A stretch of 64,000 bases of DNA from an uncultured Gammaproteobacteria bacterium (GTDB lineage Bacteria > Pseudomonadota > Gammaproteobacteria > UBA6429 > Thiohalophilaceae), in NCBI GenBank assembly GCA_913064945.1, contig CAJYAN010000004.1:221608-285607 (forward strand). The letters run 5' to 3'. The position numbers were made by a program, and so were the translations under genes. The notes under the pieces were generated by a model. The model searched no databases and was not told where the DNA came from. It saw nothing but the letters and a program-made list of their open reading frames with translations. Below are positions 28,231 through 38,407 of this stretch, one piece after another; positions within the stretch are counted from its first letter, which is position 1, and the number at the start of each line of letters is the position of its first letter.

Positions 28231-29615
28231 TCACTGATACCACCCTGTGTCAGCCGGGTCGGGTCGAGTAACTGTTTTAATTCCGTTTCGGAAAGGTCGG
28301 TCTCTTCCAGGGCGACGTCAAGAATAGGGCGTTTTTCGGCATAGGCCTTCTTGGCAATGGCGGCACCTTTTTCATAGCCAATTTTGCTGTTGAGGGCCGT
28401 TACCAGGATGGGATTTTTATCGAGGGCCGTTTTGATACTGGACTCATTAACCGTAAAGCCGGTGATGGCCTTGTCGGCGAGTACGCGTGCGCCATTGGCT
28501 AATAGCTGAATACTCTGCAACAGATTAAAGGCAATCAGCGGTAACATTACGTTGAGCTGAAAGTTGCCGGACTGGCCGGCAATCGTAATGGTCGTGTCAT
28601 TACCCATGACCTGGGCACAGACCATGGCAGTCGCCTCCGGGATCACCGGATTGACCTTGCCGGGCATAATGGAGCTGCCCGGTTGCAGGGCGGGTAGGGC
28701 GATTTCCCCCAGACCGGCAAGTGGGCCGGAGTTCATCCAGCGCAGGTCATTGGAAATTTTCATCATGGCGACAGAGAGGGTTTTGAGCTGGCCGCTCATC
28801 TCGACGGCGGCATCCTGAGTCGCCAGACCGACAAATTTATTTTCCATAGACTGAAAGGCAAAACCGGTACGCGATTTCATGGCGGCGACAAATTTTTCAG
28901 CAAACTCGGGATGGGCATTAATGCCGGTGCCGACGGCCGTGCCACCCTGTGGCAGTGAACGCAGACGTGTAAGGGCCGCCTGTATGCGATACATGCTTTG
29001 CTGGATCTGGGTCGACCAGGTGCCTAGCTCCTGTCCCAGCGTGATAGGCATGGCATCCATTAAATGTGTGCGACCGGTTTTGACCAGCGTCGACAATTCC
29101 GTTGCACGTTGGTCAATGGTGTTGGCCAGATGTGACAGGGCAGGCAGCAGTTGTTCCTCGATCTCCAGACAGGCACTGACATGGATAGCCGTCGGGATAA
29201 CATCATTGGAACTCTGACTCATGTTGACGTGGTCGTTGGCGTGTACTTTGTCACCAAATTTTTCACTGGCCAGGTGGGCAATGACCTCGTTGGCGTTCAT
29301 GTTGGTGCTGGTGCCGGAGCCGGTTTGAAAGACATCAATGGGAAATTGATCGTCATAGTGACCACTGGCAACCTGTTCGGCAGCATCCTGAATCGCCTGG
29401 GCCCGTTGTTCGTCGAGCAGATTGAGACGCCAGTTGGCGGCGGCACAGGCACCCTTGATGATCCCCAGGGCGCGAATAAAACTGCGTGGCAGGCACAGGC
29501 CGCTGATGGGAAAGTTATCGACGGCACGTTGGGTCTGGGCACCATAGAGGGCCTCAGCGGGGACTTGCAGCTCCCCCATACTGTCATGTTCCAGGCGAAA
29601 TTTTTTCTTAGTCAT
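28227..29615 (-). CDS. fumC: Class II fumarate hydratase
   Basis: 462 residues from the ATG at 29615, giving the usual FumC start MTKKKFRLEHDSMGELQVP; the open frame extends 40 codons further upstream without family similarity. Signatures are GSGTSTNMNANEVI, TGRTHLMDAMP and the superfamily signature GSSIMPGKVNPVIPEA containing the catalytic serine. It interconverts fumarate and malate in the TCA cycle without an iron-sulfur cluster. Its start overlaps the end of the upstream small gene. Confidence 0.96.
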   Translation of the reverse strand: MTKKKFRLEHDSMGELQVPAEALYGAQTQRAVDNFPISGLCLPRSFIRALGIIKGACAAANWRLNLLDEQRAQAIQDAAEQVASGHYDDQFPIDVFQTGSGTSTNMNANEVIAHLASEKFGDKVHANDHVNMSQSSNDVIPTAIHVSACLEIEEQLLPALSHLANTIDQRATELSTLVKTGRTHLMDAMPITLGQELGTWSTQIQQSMYRIQAALTRLRSLPQGGTAVGTGINAHPEFAEKFVAAMKSRTGFAFQSMENKFVGLATQDAAVEMSGQLKTLSVAMMKISNDLRWMNSGPLAGLGEIALPALQPGSSIMPGKVNPVIPEATAMVCAQVMGNDTTITIAGQSGNFQLNVMLPLIAFNLLQSIQLLANGARVLADKAITGFTVNESSIKTALDKNPILVTALNSKIGYEKGAAIAKKAYAEKRPILDVALEETDLSETELKQLLDPTRLTQGGISD

Positions 29616-30027
29616 GATCGGTCGCAGCGGGTTGGTATTGTTTCTGATTCCAGCGATGAATGGTCTCTTCAATAACGCGCCAGACACCATCTTCTTCTTT
29701 TTCCAGCATAATATCTTTGTTGATGATATAGACAAGCCCCTGTCGGGAAATCAGGGTCTGATCGACATTAAACGCGATGCGTAGCAGGCCGATGGTTTTG
29801 ATGCGGATGGTGCCATGCTGCAGCCCTATGAGTCGACTTGTCTGGAATTCGTTCTGACGGCGTTCATACCATTGCTGGTAATCAAGGGTGTCTTTGCGCG
29901 GCAATCCGTAGATTTGCACCCGCTTTGAAACCAGCGCCATATGGCGATCCAGGTCCTGCTCCTTTACGGAATGTTGCATCTCGTCCAGCCATTTTTGTAT
30001 GGTATTCATTTCGGCTTGCATATTCAT
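29608..30027 (-). CDS. Small NTF2-like/SnoaL-like protein of unknown function
   Basis: 139 residues from the ATG at 30027. A long helix with heptad-like pattern (MNTIQKWLDEMQHSVKEQDL) is followed by a strand-rich half, including a YIINKDIMLEKEEDGVWRVIEETIHRW stretch typical of NTF2-like cone folds. The C-terminus overlaps the fumC start by 8 bp, so translation is probably coupled. I do not recognise a specific family. An upstream extension to 30180 exists but lacks a convincing start. Confidence 0.6.
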   Translation of the reverse strand: MNMQAEMNTIQKWLDEMQHSVKEQDLDRHMALVSKRVQIYGLPRKDTLDYQQWYERRQNEFQTSRLIGLQHGTIRIKTIGLLRIAFNVDQTLISRQGLVYIINKDIMLEKEEDGVWRVIEETIHRWNQKQYQPAATDHD

Positions 30028-30255
30028 TAAACTAACTTTTATTGACGGATGCTTATTATATGCATAATTGGCGTGTGGTTGTGTGATTGACGCCATTGCA
30101 GCAATCTGTGATCCAGGCCGCTTTATACCCATGAACTTTAGTGGGTTATTGTTGACCTGCAAGCCCAAAAAGCAGATCATACGCGCCTTTCATGCGCCTG
30201 CATGATGAGCAAACTTTACTAACCCTTTAATTATATCAATAAAACAAGGATTCTT

Positions 30256-31269
30256 ATGAAAGATGCGGATAAGAAACGCCTGTTGCGGGAAATGATTTTC
30301 TTTCGTCGCTTCGAAGATCGCACCTTTGAGGCCTATATGGAACGCAAGATTGGCGGTTTCCTCCATCTCTACTCCGGCCAGGAGGCCGTCGCTACCGGCG
30401 TGCTGGAAATGGCCAATGTTGGCCAGGGCGACAAAAATGATTATGTGATTACCGGCTACCGTGACCATGTCCACGCCATCAAGACAGGCGCGCCGGCACG
30501 CGAAGTCATGGCTGAACTCTATGGTAAAGAAACCGGCTCTTCCAAAGGTCGTGGCGGCTCCATGCACATCTTTGATGCCAGTCAGAATTTTATGGGAGGG
30601 TACGCCCTGGTCGGGCAGCCGTTTCCGCTGGCCGCTGGTCTGGCACTTGCCTGCAAGCATAAAGGCACCAAGCAGATTGCCATTTGTTTCCTCGGTGACG
30701 GGGCCAATAATCAGGGCACCTTTCACGAGACCATGAACATGGCCTCCATCTGGAATCTGCCCGTACTATTTGTTTGTGAAAACAACGGCTATGCCATCGG
30801 TACCCACATCGATCGCTCTACGGCGCAACTGGATCAGTACAAGCGCGTCGATACCGCCTATAACATGAAGTCCAGTCAGCATGAAGGTATGGATATCGAA
30901 AATGTCCTGCCGGCAGCGAAAGCCGCTATCGACTATGTGCGGAATGAGCAAAAACCGTATTTTATTGAATTTATGACCTACCGCTTCCGCGGCCACTCCA
31001 TGTCCGATGCCAAGGGCTATCGCAGCAAGGAAGAAGAGGCCGAGTGGGAAAAGCGTGACCCCATCAAAATTTTTAGCAAAAAGCTGATCGACGCCGGTGT
31101 GGTGACGGCGAAAGATATTAAAGCCATGGAAAAGGAAATTGATAACGAAATCGAGAATGACATTATCAAATTCGCCGAAGAGGGTCCGGAACCCAGAATC
31201 GAAGATCTGAATAAATACGTACTGGACGATAACCCTGATCCACGCTGGATCGGTCCATTACAGAAATAA
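30256..31269 (+). CDS. pdhA: Pyruvate dehydrogenase E1 alpha subunit
   Basis: 337-residue ThDP-dependent E1 alpha of the heterotetrameric type. It has GFLHLYSGQEAVATG near the N-terminus, the ThDP/Mg motif GDGANNQGTFHETMNMA ending in NN (ENNGYAIGT), and the phosphorylation-loop region YRFRGHSMSDA. With pdhB it decarboxylates pyruvate and acetylates the lipoyl groups of E2. It is first in a three-gene operon with pdhB and the E2-E3 fusion. Acetoin dehydrogenase E1 is a related alternative, but the overall sequence fits PDH. Confidence 0.92.
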   Translation: MKDADKKRLLREMIFFRRFEDRTFEAYMERKIGGFLHLYSGQEAVATGVLEMANVGQGDKNDYVITGYRDHVHAIKTGAPAREVMAELYGKETGSSKGRGGSMHIFDASQNFMGGYALVGQPFPLAAGLALACKHKGTKQIAICFLGDGANNQGTFHETMNMASIWNLPVLFVCENNGYAIGTHIDRSTAQLDQYKRVDTAYNMKSSQHEGMDIENVLPAAKAAIDYVRNEQKPYFIEFMTYRFRGHSMSDAKGYRSKEEEAEWEKRDPIKIFSKKLIDAGVVTAKDIKAMEKEIDNEIENDIIKFAEEGPEPRIEDLNKYVLDDNPDPRWIGPLQK

Positions 31270-31280
31270 CGAGGCTTAAA

Positions 31281-32261
31281 ATGGCAGAGATAGCATATTG
31301 GGAAGCGATCCGTCGCGCACACGATGAAGAAATGGCAAGAGACCCGATGGTCATTGCCATGGGTGAAGATATCGGCGTCGCTGGTGGTACCTATAAAGCA
31401 ACCGCGGGTTTGTATGATAAGTATGGTGAGAGCCGTATTATCGATTGCCCTATTTCAGAAAACTCCTATACCGGTATCGGCATTGGCGCGTCCATGGCCG
31501 GCATGCGACCGGTGATTGAGATTATGTCGATCAACTTTGCCCTGCTGGCGCTGGATACCATCGTCAACGCGGCAGCCAAAATACGTTACATGTCCGGTGG
31601 TCAGATTGCCTGTCCCATTGTCATGCGTACCCCCGGTGGTACCGCGCATCAGTTAGCGGCACAACACTCGGCACGTCTGGCGCGTATGTTCATGTCGACC
31701 TCGGGTCTGCGTGTGGTCACGCCGCGCGGTCCACTGGATGCCTATGGCATGCTGAAGTCCGCCATTCGTTCCAATGACCCGGTGATCATTATCGAACACG
31801 AACAAATGTATAACCTGAAGGAAGAAATTCCGGACGAAGAGTTCTTCCGTCCACTGGAAGGTGCCGAGGTGATCCGTGAAGGGACTGACATCACCCTGAT
31901 TGGATACAACTACAGTGTGCATCTGTGCCTGGAAGCGGCCAAGCGTCTGGAGGCCGATGGTGTGAGTGCAGAAGTAATTGACCTGCGTTCACTAAAACCA
32001 ATCGATCGTGAAACCATTCGCGAATCTGTGGAAAAGACCCACAAGGTCGTGGTTGCCGAAGAAGATGAGGCCCCCGTCGGTGTTGGTTCCGAGATCATTA
32101 CCGGCATTATGGAAGATTGTTTCTTTGCCCTGGACTCGCAACCGGTACGTGTGCATGCGGCGGATGTACCTGTGCCTTACAACTACAAACTTGAAAAAGC
32201 GGCGATTCCCAATGCGGATGATGTTTATCACGGTGCATTGAAGGCGCTGGGTAAAATATAA
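31281..32261 (+). CDS. pdhB: Pyruvate dehydrogenase E1 beta subunit
   Basis: 326-residue transketolase-type beta subunit. The start region AEIAYWEAIRRAHDEEMARDP, the ThDP-contact phrase GEDIGVAGGTYKAT and the C-terminal domain with DLRSLKPIDRETI are all typical. It lies 11 bp after pdhA with an intervening AGGCTTAAA site. It forms the alpha2beta2 E1 with PdhA. Confidence 0.94.
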   Translation: MAEIAYWEAIRRAHDEEMARDPMVIAMGEDIGVAGGTYKATAGLYDKYGESRIIDCPISENSYTGIGIGASMAGMRPVIEIMSINFALLALDTIVNAAAKIRYMSGGQIACPIVMRTPGGTAHQLAAQHSARLARMFMSTSGLRVVTPRGPLDAYGMLKSAIRSNDPVIIIEHEQMYNLKEEIPDEEFFRPLEGAEVIREGTDITLIGYNYSVHLCLEAAKRLEADGVSAEVIDLRSLKPIDRETIRESVEKTHKVVVAEEDEAPVGVGSEIITGIMEDCFFALDSQPVRVHAADVPVPYNYKLEKAAIPNADDVYHGALKALGKI

Positions 32262-32268
32262 AAATAAT

Positions 32269-32353
32269 CCCCTCTCCCCATCGGGGAGAGGGTTAGGGTG
32301 AGGGGGAAAATTGGAAACCCTCACCCCGGCCCTCTCCCAAAGGGAGAGGGGGT
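32269..32353. repeat. CCCTCTCCC-type hairpin repeat inside the pdh operon
   Basis: Three stems can form: CCTCTCCCC/GGGGAGAGG (32271-32291), GGGTGAGGG/CCCTCACCC (32296-32326) and CCCTCTCCC/GGGAGAGGG (32330-32350). Related hairpins occur at 47233-47270, 50965-50985 and 52561-52585. It sits between pdhB and the E2-E3 gene and could affect mRNA stability or read-through. Confidence 0.85.
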
Positions 32354-32375
32354 AAATGGAAAAAAGAGTTTTCTT

Positions 32376-35300
32376 ATGGCAAATCCCTACACAATCAAAA
32401 TGCCTCAATTGTCCGACACCATGACCGAGGGTGTCGTCGTCAGTTGGGAGAAAAATCCTGGCGATAAAGTTGAACGCGGTGACATTGTGGCGACGGTGGA
32501 AACCGATAAAGCCATTATGGACGTGGAAGTCTTTCGTGAAGGTTATCTTTCCGGCCCGATGGCGGAAGTTGATACCGTCATCCCTGTCGGCGAAGCAATG
32601 GCCTATCTGGTCGCCAGTGCCGACGAGGTGCAGGCCGATGGTGCCGCGCCTGTAACGGCTGATGCCTCTACGCAGGAAGTTGCAGAGGAAGCGACTTCTG
32701 CGACACCGCCGGTCGATGAGGCGCCTGCGGATGCCCACATGATCAAAATGCCGCAACTCTCCGACACCATGACCGAAGGTGTCATGGTGAGCTGGGAAAA
32801 ACAGATCGGTGATAAGGTCGAACGAGGCGATGTGGTGGCTCAGGTTGAAACCGATAAGGCCATCATGGACGTGGAGGTCTTTCGTGAAGGTTACCTGTCA
32901 GGTCCCATGGCCGAGATCGATAGTGTGGTACCGGTCGGCGAAGGCATTGCGTATCTGGTGGCAGACAATAAGGCCGTCATGGATAGTAAGAAATCAGTAT
33001 CGGCGGGCTCGGATAAACCCAAAGTCAAACCAAAACCAATTCCGGCGGGTAAGGCCTTTCCGAAGACTCGTTCTGCGGCTATGCCCCATGGCGCCACACC
33101 GGCGCCGCGTCCCACCAGTAAGAATGCCACACCCTATGCGCGCCAGCTCGCCGGTGCCCATGGTATTGATCTAAACAGTGTTCCCGGTACCGGTCCTGGT
33201 GGCGCGGTGGTCGCGGCGGATGTGCTGAATAGTAATGTCCAGAAAACCTCTACCCAGCGTATTTTCCAGGTGCCGGGTGAAGGTCGCGCCATGTCGGCGA
33301 TGGAAAAGGCCGTGTCGCACAACATGGAATACTCCCTCTCCATGCCGCTGTTCCGTGTCACCGTGCACATCGATCCCTCGGCATTGAAGCAGGCCTCCAA
33401 GGCCAAGGGCTATTCGTTGACCGTGACGCTGGCGAAGGCCGCCGGTCTCGCTATTGAACAACATCCCATTGTGAATGCGGTCTATCAGCATGAAGATCGG
33501 ATTGTTGAGCGTGAACAGGTCGATGTGGGTATTGCCGTCGAGACGGAGGGTATGGGTCTGGTGGTACCGGTGCTGCGTGATGTCGTCAGAACCGATCTAA
33601 CCAGCCTCAGTGCCAGCTGGGTGGATATGGTGGAGCGCGCCCGCGCCCGTCGGCTGAAACCGGCGGAGTATTCCAGTCCGACCTTTACCATTTCCAATAT
33701 GGGCATGATGGGCGTCAGTCACTTCGATGCCATTCCGTCGCCGGGCACCTCGGCAATTTTTGCCATCGCCACCCTCGGTCCGCAGGGTATGCCGGTAACG
33801 ATTACCGCCGACCATCGTATCGTCAACGGTGCCGATGCCGCCAAGTTTATGAACACGTTTAAAGGCCTGGTCGAGAACCCCACCTGGCTGGATGCCTCGA
33901 TAGCCCCCGCCGCCGGTGTTGCGACGGGTAGCCGTTTTGTTATGCCAAAAGGTGAGTGGGACTACGACGTGGTGGTGATCGGTGGTGGCCCCGGTGGTGA
34001 AGACGCCGCCCGTGACCTGACCGAGCATGGTTTTAACGTTGCCATGGTCAACGATGCACCGTTCCCCGGTGGCGAGTGTCTGTGGCGTGGCTGCATCCCT
34101 TCCAAGGCCTGGCGTGCGGCAGCGGATCGTATTCGTGACCGTGCCCACGATGGCATGATGGGTATCAAGGCGAATACCAAGCCTGAACTGAACTGGACAA
34201 AACTCGAACAGCATCGCCGCGGGATTCTCGAAGAGCGTGGCAAAATGGCGCTGAACACCGACAAGGGTGTCAAGATCGATGTCATCCAGGGCTTTGCCAG
34301 CTTTGTCGATGCCCACACGGTGTTTGTGGACCAGGGCGGTAACCAGAAAGACCCACATGTACGTGCCCTGCAGGGTGACGGCAAGAAAGGTAAAAAGATT
34401 TCTTTTGGTGCGGCGATTATCGCTACCGGTGCCCCCGCCTTTGTACCGCCGATCCCCGGTGCCCGTGAAGGGGTCGACGCCGGTGGTGTCCTGACGTCTG
34501 ATACGGTCTGGGGTCTCAAGGATGTGCCGAAACGCCTTGGTGTGATTGGTGGTGGTGCCATCGGTGTCGAAATGGCGCAGATCTTTCAGGACTTCGGCAC
34601 CAAAGTGCAGTTGTTTGAAGGCCAGGATCGAATCCTCGCCGAGGTGGAACCGGAAGTTGCGAAACAGCTGACCACCATCCTGAATGATGACCCGCGTCTG
34701 ACCATTGCAACCCAGAGCAAGATTACCGAGATAAAGGGTGAGCCAGGCAAGATGAAAGTGGTCTATGTCGATGCCGAGGCTAAGTCCAAGACCTATAGCT
34801 GTGATTACGTCATTATGGCCACGGGCAAGCGCCCGGTACTGGAACCGCTCAATCTGGCCAGGGCCGGTGTGCAGGCGGAAAATGGTGTCATCACAGCGGA
34901 TAATCATTGCCGCACTAACGTGCCACACATCTTTGCCGTGGGTGATGTCATCGGTGGTCTGATGCTGGCGCATACTGCCGGTCAGCAGGGCCGCGTCGCG
35001 GCCATGACCATCTCTGGTGAAGACATGGTTTATGACCAGGACAAGGACTCCGGCGTCATTTTCACCCGTCCCGAGGCGGCCTTCGTTGGGCTCTCGATGG
35101 AGCAGGCCAAGGCCAGGGGTATCGATGCCGCCGAGGTCAAGGTCCCCATGAGTGTCGACGCCAAGGCCATGATTACCGGGGAAACTCAGGGACTTATCAA
35201 GATCGTCGCCGAGAAGGCCAGTCATCGGGTTATCGGGGTACACTTCCTCGCCGACCACGCCGACACCCTGATTGGGGAGGCGGTCATGATGGTCTCCGGC

Positions 35301-35429
35301 AATATGACCCTGGAACAGGTCGGGCAGGCCATTCACCCCCATCCGACCCAGACCGAGCTGTTTGGTGAGCTGGCACGTCGCCTGTCCTCGCGCCTGAAGC
35401 GCTCAGAGCGTCGTAAAAAGCCCAAGTAG
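32376..35429 (+). CDS. Fused dihydrolipoamide acetyltransferase-dihydrolipoamide dehydrogenase (E2-E3)
   Basis: 1017 residues from the ATG at 32376 (MANPYTIKMPQ); the frame continues upstream only through the hairpin repeat. Order: two lipoyl domains with modifiable K45 and K161 in ETDKAIMD, a peripheral-subunit-binding domain (about 250-287, ATPYARQLAG), the acyltransferase catalytic domain (about 300-505) with DHRIVNG at 479, then a complete E3 flavoprotein from about 528. The E3 part has GGGPGG at 536-541, redox cysteines C568 and C573 in GGECLWRGCIPSK, a second dinucleotide site and the C-terminal HPHPTQTE His-Glu pair. E2 and E3 are separate proteins in most bacteria. Confidence 0.93.
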   Translation: MANPYTIKMPQLSDTMTEGVVVSWEKNPGDKVERGDIVATVETDKAIMDVEVFREGYLSGPMAEVDTVIPVGEAMAYLVASADEVQADGAAPVTADASTQEVAEEATSATPPVDEAPADAHMIKMPQLSDTMTEGVMVSWEKQIGDKVERGDVVAQVETDKAIMDVEVFREGYLSGPMAEIDSVVPVGEGIAYLVADNKAVMDSKKSVSAGSDKPKVKPKPIPAGKAFPKTRSAAMPHGATPAPRPTSKNATPYARQLAGAHGIDLNSVPGTGPGGAVVAADVLNSNVQKTSTQRIFQVPGEGRAMSAMEKAVSHNMEYSLSMPLFRVTVHIDPSALKQASKAKGYSLTVTLAKAAGLAIEQHPIVNAVYQHEDRIVEREQVDVGIAVETEGMGLVVPVLRDVVRTDLTSLSASWVDMVERARARRLKPAEYSSPTFTISNMGMMGVSHFDAIPSPGTSAIFAIATLGPQGMPVTITADHRIVNGADAAKFMNTFKGLVENPTWLDASIAPAAGVATGSRFVMPKGEWDYDVVVIGGGPGGEDAARDLTEHGFNVAMVNDAPFPGGECLWRGCIPSKAWRAAADRIRDRAHDGMMGIKANTKPELNWTKLEQHRRGILEERGKMALNTDKGVKIDVIQGFASFVDAHTVFVDQGGNQKDPHVRALQGDGKKGKKISFGAAIIATGAPAFVPPIPGAREGVDAGGVLTSDTVWGLKDVPKRLGVIGGGAIGVEMAQIFQDFGTKVQLFEGQDRILAEVEPEVAKQLTTILNDDPRLTIATQSKITEIKGEPGKMKVVYVDAEAKSKTYSCDYVIMATGKRPVLEPLNLARAGVQAENGVITADNHCRTNVPHIFAVGDVIGGLMLAHTAGQQGRVAAMTISGEDMVYDQDKDSGVIFTRPEAAFVGLSMEQAKARGIDAAEVKVPMSVDAKAMITGETQGLIKIVAEKASHRVIGVHFLADHADTLIGEAVMMVSGNMTLEQVGQAIHPHPTQTELFGELARRLSSRLKRSERRKKPK

Positions 35430-35450
35430 TCATACCCGGTACCAGCATAA

Positions 35451-35476
35451 AAGGGGCGGTCTTTCGCCCCTTTTTT
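35451..35476 (+). terminator. Terminator of the pdh operon
   Basis: Stem GGGGCG (35453-35458) and CGCCCC (35465-35470), flanked by AA/TT pairs and followed by six T. Confidence 0.88.
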
Positions 35477-35507
35477 ATGTTGGAACGGAAATTGCTATTT
35501 TCCGGTT

Positions 35508-36839
35508 ATGAAAAATACTCTCCTGTCTTTCGTTGTCTCCGGCAGCCTGCTGCTGTGGCTCGGTAGTGCCCATGCCGGGCCACCGCGCTTTGACAGCTGG
35601 GGTAGCTGGGACGATAAAACGCCGCTGGCCAATGACAGGAATATGGTCCTGTCGGCAGTGGAGGCAGTGAGTACCGAAAAACCGGCCGTCAGGGTCCCAA
35701 CGGAGCAGGAGACAAAGCAGCAGGAAACGAAAAAGCAGGGCGCAAAGAAACAGGACACGAAGAAAAGGCCTGTTGTCAAAAAGCCTGCATCGAAAATGGC
35801 CCCGCCAGTGTCTTCCGCGAAAGAGACGGTAACAACCGTGGGACCGCCGACTAAGAGTCGGCGGATATCTTCCAGTAGTAAGGAGGATCGCCTTATGCCG
35901 ACCCCGGAACCGAAGGTGATTGTGATTCCGGGTCAGGCCGCCAAAAAGACCGGTAAAGAGGAGGATTTGAGCTGGTGGGAGCGCTGGCGACGTAAGCGCC
36001 AGGGTATCCCGCTAAAACCCATTTATATTCCTGATAGTCATGTCTATACCGTTCGTATGCAGGAGGGTAAGTGGCGCGTCACGGCGACGCGACTGGAGTG
36101 CAAGCTGTCCCAGGTCGTGCCGCATTTGGGACAGGCGTTGTTTCAGCAGTCAGTCGGTACGGCACTGGAATTTAAGCTGGCACTCGATCGTCACGATGAA
36201 CAAATCCATCAGGCACGTTTCGAGGCCATACCTCCGACCTGGGGACACCAGCAGCATCGTCAGGCCATGAGCCTGCCCGCCAGTGTCCACAAGTCCACCC
36301 TCACCGTGCCTCGCGCGGGCGCCATGCGTCTGATCAACCAGCTGCTTGAGGGTATGGACCCGCGGGTGACTTATCGCACGGGGGCAGATGAAAATAGTGA
36401 CGAAGTCGAGGTGACATTGTCGGCACTGACCTTTGCCGATAAGTTAGCGGGCTTTCAGCACTGTGTGAATCATCTGTTGCCGTTCAAGTTCGATGAAGTC
36501 AAAGAGTCGATCGTCTATTTCAATTTTGATAGCGCCCGGCTCACCGCCAAGGCGCAAAAGGCCCTGGCCCGGGTGGCGGAGTATGTGCGCCTGGACAAAG
36601 CGGTGAAACGGATTGTGATTGCCGGTTATACCGACAGTAAGGGGTTCCGGCGTTACAATTATCGCCTGGCGACGCAGCGTGCCAGGGCGGTGGAAAAATT
36701 CTTTCTTGCGCATGGTATTACAAAATCCCGTCTCAACCTCAGTGCGCGGGCCTTCGGGGAGAAAAAACCGGCTGCCTCCAATCGATCGGCCAAGGGCCGG
36801 GCCCAGAATCGCCGTGTCCACGTCACTTTATTCAAATAG
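35508..36839 (+). CDS. OmpA-family peptidoglycan-associated outer envelope protein
   Basis: 443 residues with a signal peptide (1-23, ending AHA), a Lys/Thr/Pro-rich linker (about 60-130), a middle region of unknown type (about 160-310) and a C-terminal OmpA-like domain (about 335-443). The OmpA domain carries [18 protein letters not shown], the [10 protein letters not shown] helix and [16 protein letters not shown], the peptidoglycan-binding signature. There is no N-terminal beta-barrel, so it is not classical OmpA. A role in envelope anchoring is inferred. A TTTTCCGGTTATG start region lies just past the pdh terminator. Confidence 0.87.
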   Translation: MKNTLLSFVVSGSLLLWLGSAHAGPPRFDSWGSWDDKTPLANDRNMVLSAVEAVSTEKPAVRVPTEQETKQQETKKQGAKKQDTKKRPVVKKPASKMAPPVSSAKETVTTVGPPTKSRRISSSSKEDRLMPTPEPKVIVIPGQAAKKTGKEEDLSWWERWRRKRQGIPLKPIYIPDSHVYTVRMQEGKWRVTATRLECKLSQVVPHLGQALFQQSVGTALEFKLALDRHDEQIHQARFEAIPPTWGHQQHRQAMSLPASVHKSTLTVPRAGAMRLINQLLEGMDPRVTYRTGADENSDEVEVTLSALTFADKLAGFQHCVNHLLPFKFDEVKESIVYFNFDSARLTAKAQKALARVAEYVRLDKAVKRIVIAGYTDSKGFRRYNYRLATQRARAVEKFFLAHGITKSRLNLSARAFGEKKPAASNRSAKGRAQNRRVHVTLFK

Positions 36840-36940
36840 GCCCGCCGCGGGGATCGTCTGTCACCGGGCTCTTGAGGTATAATCGCCGGATTATGCCGCG
36901 CCCGCACGCGGCGCTTTTTCGTGGCAATCAGGAGCACAAC

Positions 36941-38155
36941 ATGGGCGACATCAAGAAAGTCGTACTGGCCTATTCCGGTGGGTTAGATACGTCGATTATT
37001 CTCAAATGGCTGGAAGACGTCTACGGCTGTGAAGTCGTAACCTTTACCGCTGACATCGGTCAGGGTGAAGAGGTCGAACCGGCGCGCGCCAAGGCCGAGG
37101 CCATGGGCGTCAAAGAGATCTTTATAGAAGACCTGCGCGAAGAGTATGCCCGTGATTATGTCTTCCCCATGTTTCGCGCCAACACCATTTACGAAGGCGA
37201 GTATTTACTCGGGACCTCCATCGCCCGCCCGCTGATCGCAAAACGCCTGGTGGAGATTGCACAGCAAACCGGTGCCGATGCCATTTCCCATGGCGCGACC
37301 GGCAAGGGTAATGACCAGGTGCGATTCGAGCTCGGTGCCTATGCCCTGATGCCTGATGTCAAAGTCATCGCCCCGTGGCGCGAGTGGGACCTGAACTCGC
37401 GTGAAAAGCTCATGGCCTACGCCGAAGAGCATAACATCCCGGTCGACTTTAAAAAGAAGGGTAAGAAGTCACCTTACTCCATGGATGCCAACCTGCTGCA
37501 CATTTCCTACGAAGGCGGTATTCTCGAAGACCCGTGGGCCGAGCCGGAAGAAGATATGTGGCGTTGGTCTGTGTCTCCCGAGCAGGCGCCGGATACCCCC
37601 ACCTATGTCGAACTGACGTTTACGAAAGGTGACATCAGCGCCATTGATGGCAAGGCCATGACACCGGCACAGGTCATGGAATACCTGAATAAGGTCGGTG
37701 GTGATAATGGCATTGGTCGTGATGATATTGTCGAGAACCGTTATGTCGGCATGAAGTCGCGCGGCTGTTACGAAACCCCGGCCGGTACCATTATGCTCAA
37801 GGCACATCGCGCCATGGAGTCATTGACGCTGGACCGAGAAGTCATGCATCTGAAAGATGAGTTGATGCCACGCTATGCCAAGCTGATCTACAACGGCTAC
37901 TGGTGGTCGCCGGAACGCCACATGCTGCAGAAAATGATCGACGCCTCGCAGGAGACGGTCAACGGTATCGTGCGTATGAAGCTGTACAAAGGCAATGTCT
38001 ATGTCGCCGGCCGCCAGTCAGCGACAGACTCACTCTTCGATGCCAATATCGCCACCTTTGAAGACGATGCCGGTGCCTATAATCAGAAAGATGCCGAAGG
38101 TTTTATTAAGCTGAATGCCCTGCGTCTGCGGATTGCGGCGAAGAAACGTCAGTAA
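36941..38155 (+). CDS. argG: Argininosuccinate synthase
   Basis: 404 residues from the ATG at 36941, which follows AGGAG; an upstream in-frame ATG at 36872 lacks family similarity. The ATP-pyrophosphatase motif AYSGGLDTS is at residues 10-18, followed by [23 protein letters not shown] and [11 protein letters not shown]. It joins citrulline to aspartate in arginine synthesis. No argH follows. Confidence 0.97.
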   Translation: MGDIKKVVLAYSGGLDTSIILKWLEDVYGCEVVTFTADIGQGEEVEPARAKAEAMGVKEIFIEDLREEYARDYVFPMFRANTIYEGEYLLGTSIARPLIAKRLVEIAQQTGADAISHGATGKGNDQVRFELGAYALMPDVKVIAPWREWDLNSREKLMAYAEEHNIPVDFKKKGKKSPYSMDANLLHISYEGGILEDPWAEPEEDMWRWSVSPEQAPDTPTYVELTFTKGDISAIDGKAMTPAQVMEYLNKVGGDNGIGRDDIVENRYVGMKSRGCYETPAGTIMLKAHRAMESLTLDREVMHLKDELMPRYAKLIYNGYWWSPERHMLQKMIDASQETVNGIVRMKLYKGNVYVAGRQSATDSLFDANIATFEDDAGAYNQKDAEGFIKLNALRLRIAAKKRQ

Positions 38156-38220
38156 ATTATCCATGCCTGGTGGGTGAGCATGTTGATGCGAAAGCTACCA
38201 GGCATTGCAAGCAATTCATT

Positions 38221-38395
38221 ATTTCGTACCGTTATTCCCTCAGCCTGAAGGGCGGACACCACGGCGGGAATCCAAAGCATAAATTAACGACGCACCATTG
38301 TATGTTGTTGCAGAGTACCGTAATGGCATAGCCCAACATCACTTTAATGTGAGTAACTGGCTTTCCGCCTTCGCGGGAGTGACGATCAAAAGAAC
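38221..38395. repeat. Degenerate proteobacterial GCGGGAATCC-type repeat
   Basis: Within the 252-bp argG-bioA gap, CGGCGGGAATCCAAAGCAT (about 38261-38279) and CTTTCCGCCTTCGCGGGAGTGACG (about 38361-38384) resemble the common dispersed motif TTCCCGCCTTCGCGGGAATGACG in opposite orientations. Nothing coding is visible between them. Confidence 0.6.
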
Positions 38396-38407
38396 TGGCT
38401 CATCGCT

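Noticed and set aside
28227..29735. Longer fumC start at 29735
   Set aside because: The extra 40 codons overlap the upstream gene and lack similarity; the start at 29615 gives the normal FumC N-terminus.
33597..35342. Long minus-strand open frame (581 codons) opposite the E2-E3 gene
   Set aside because: Composition-driven shadow of the GC-rich E2-E3 coding strand; no family pattern and His/Gly/Thr-rich content typical of antisense frames.
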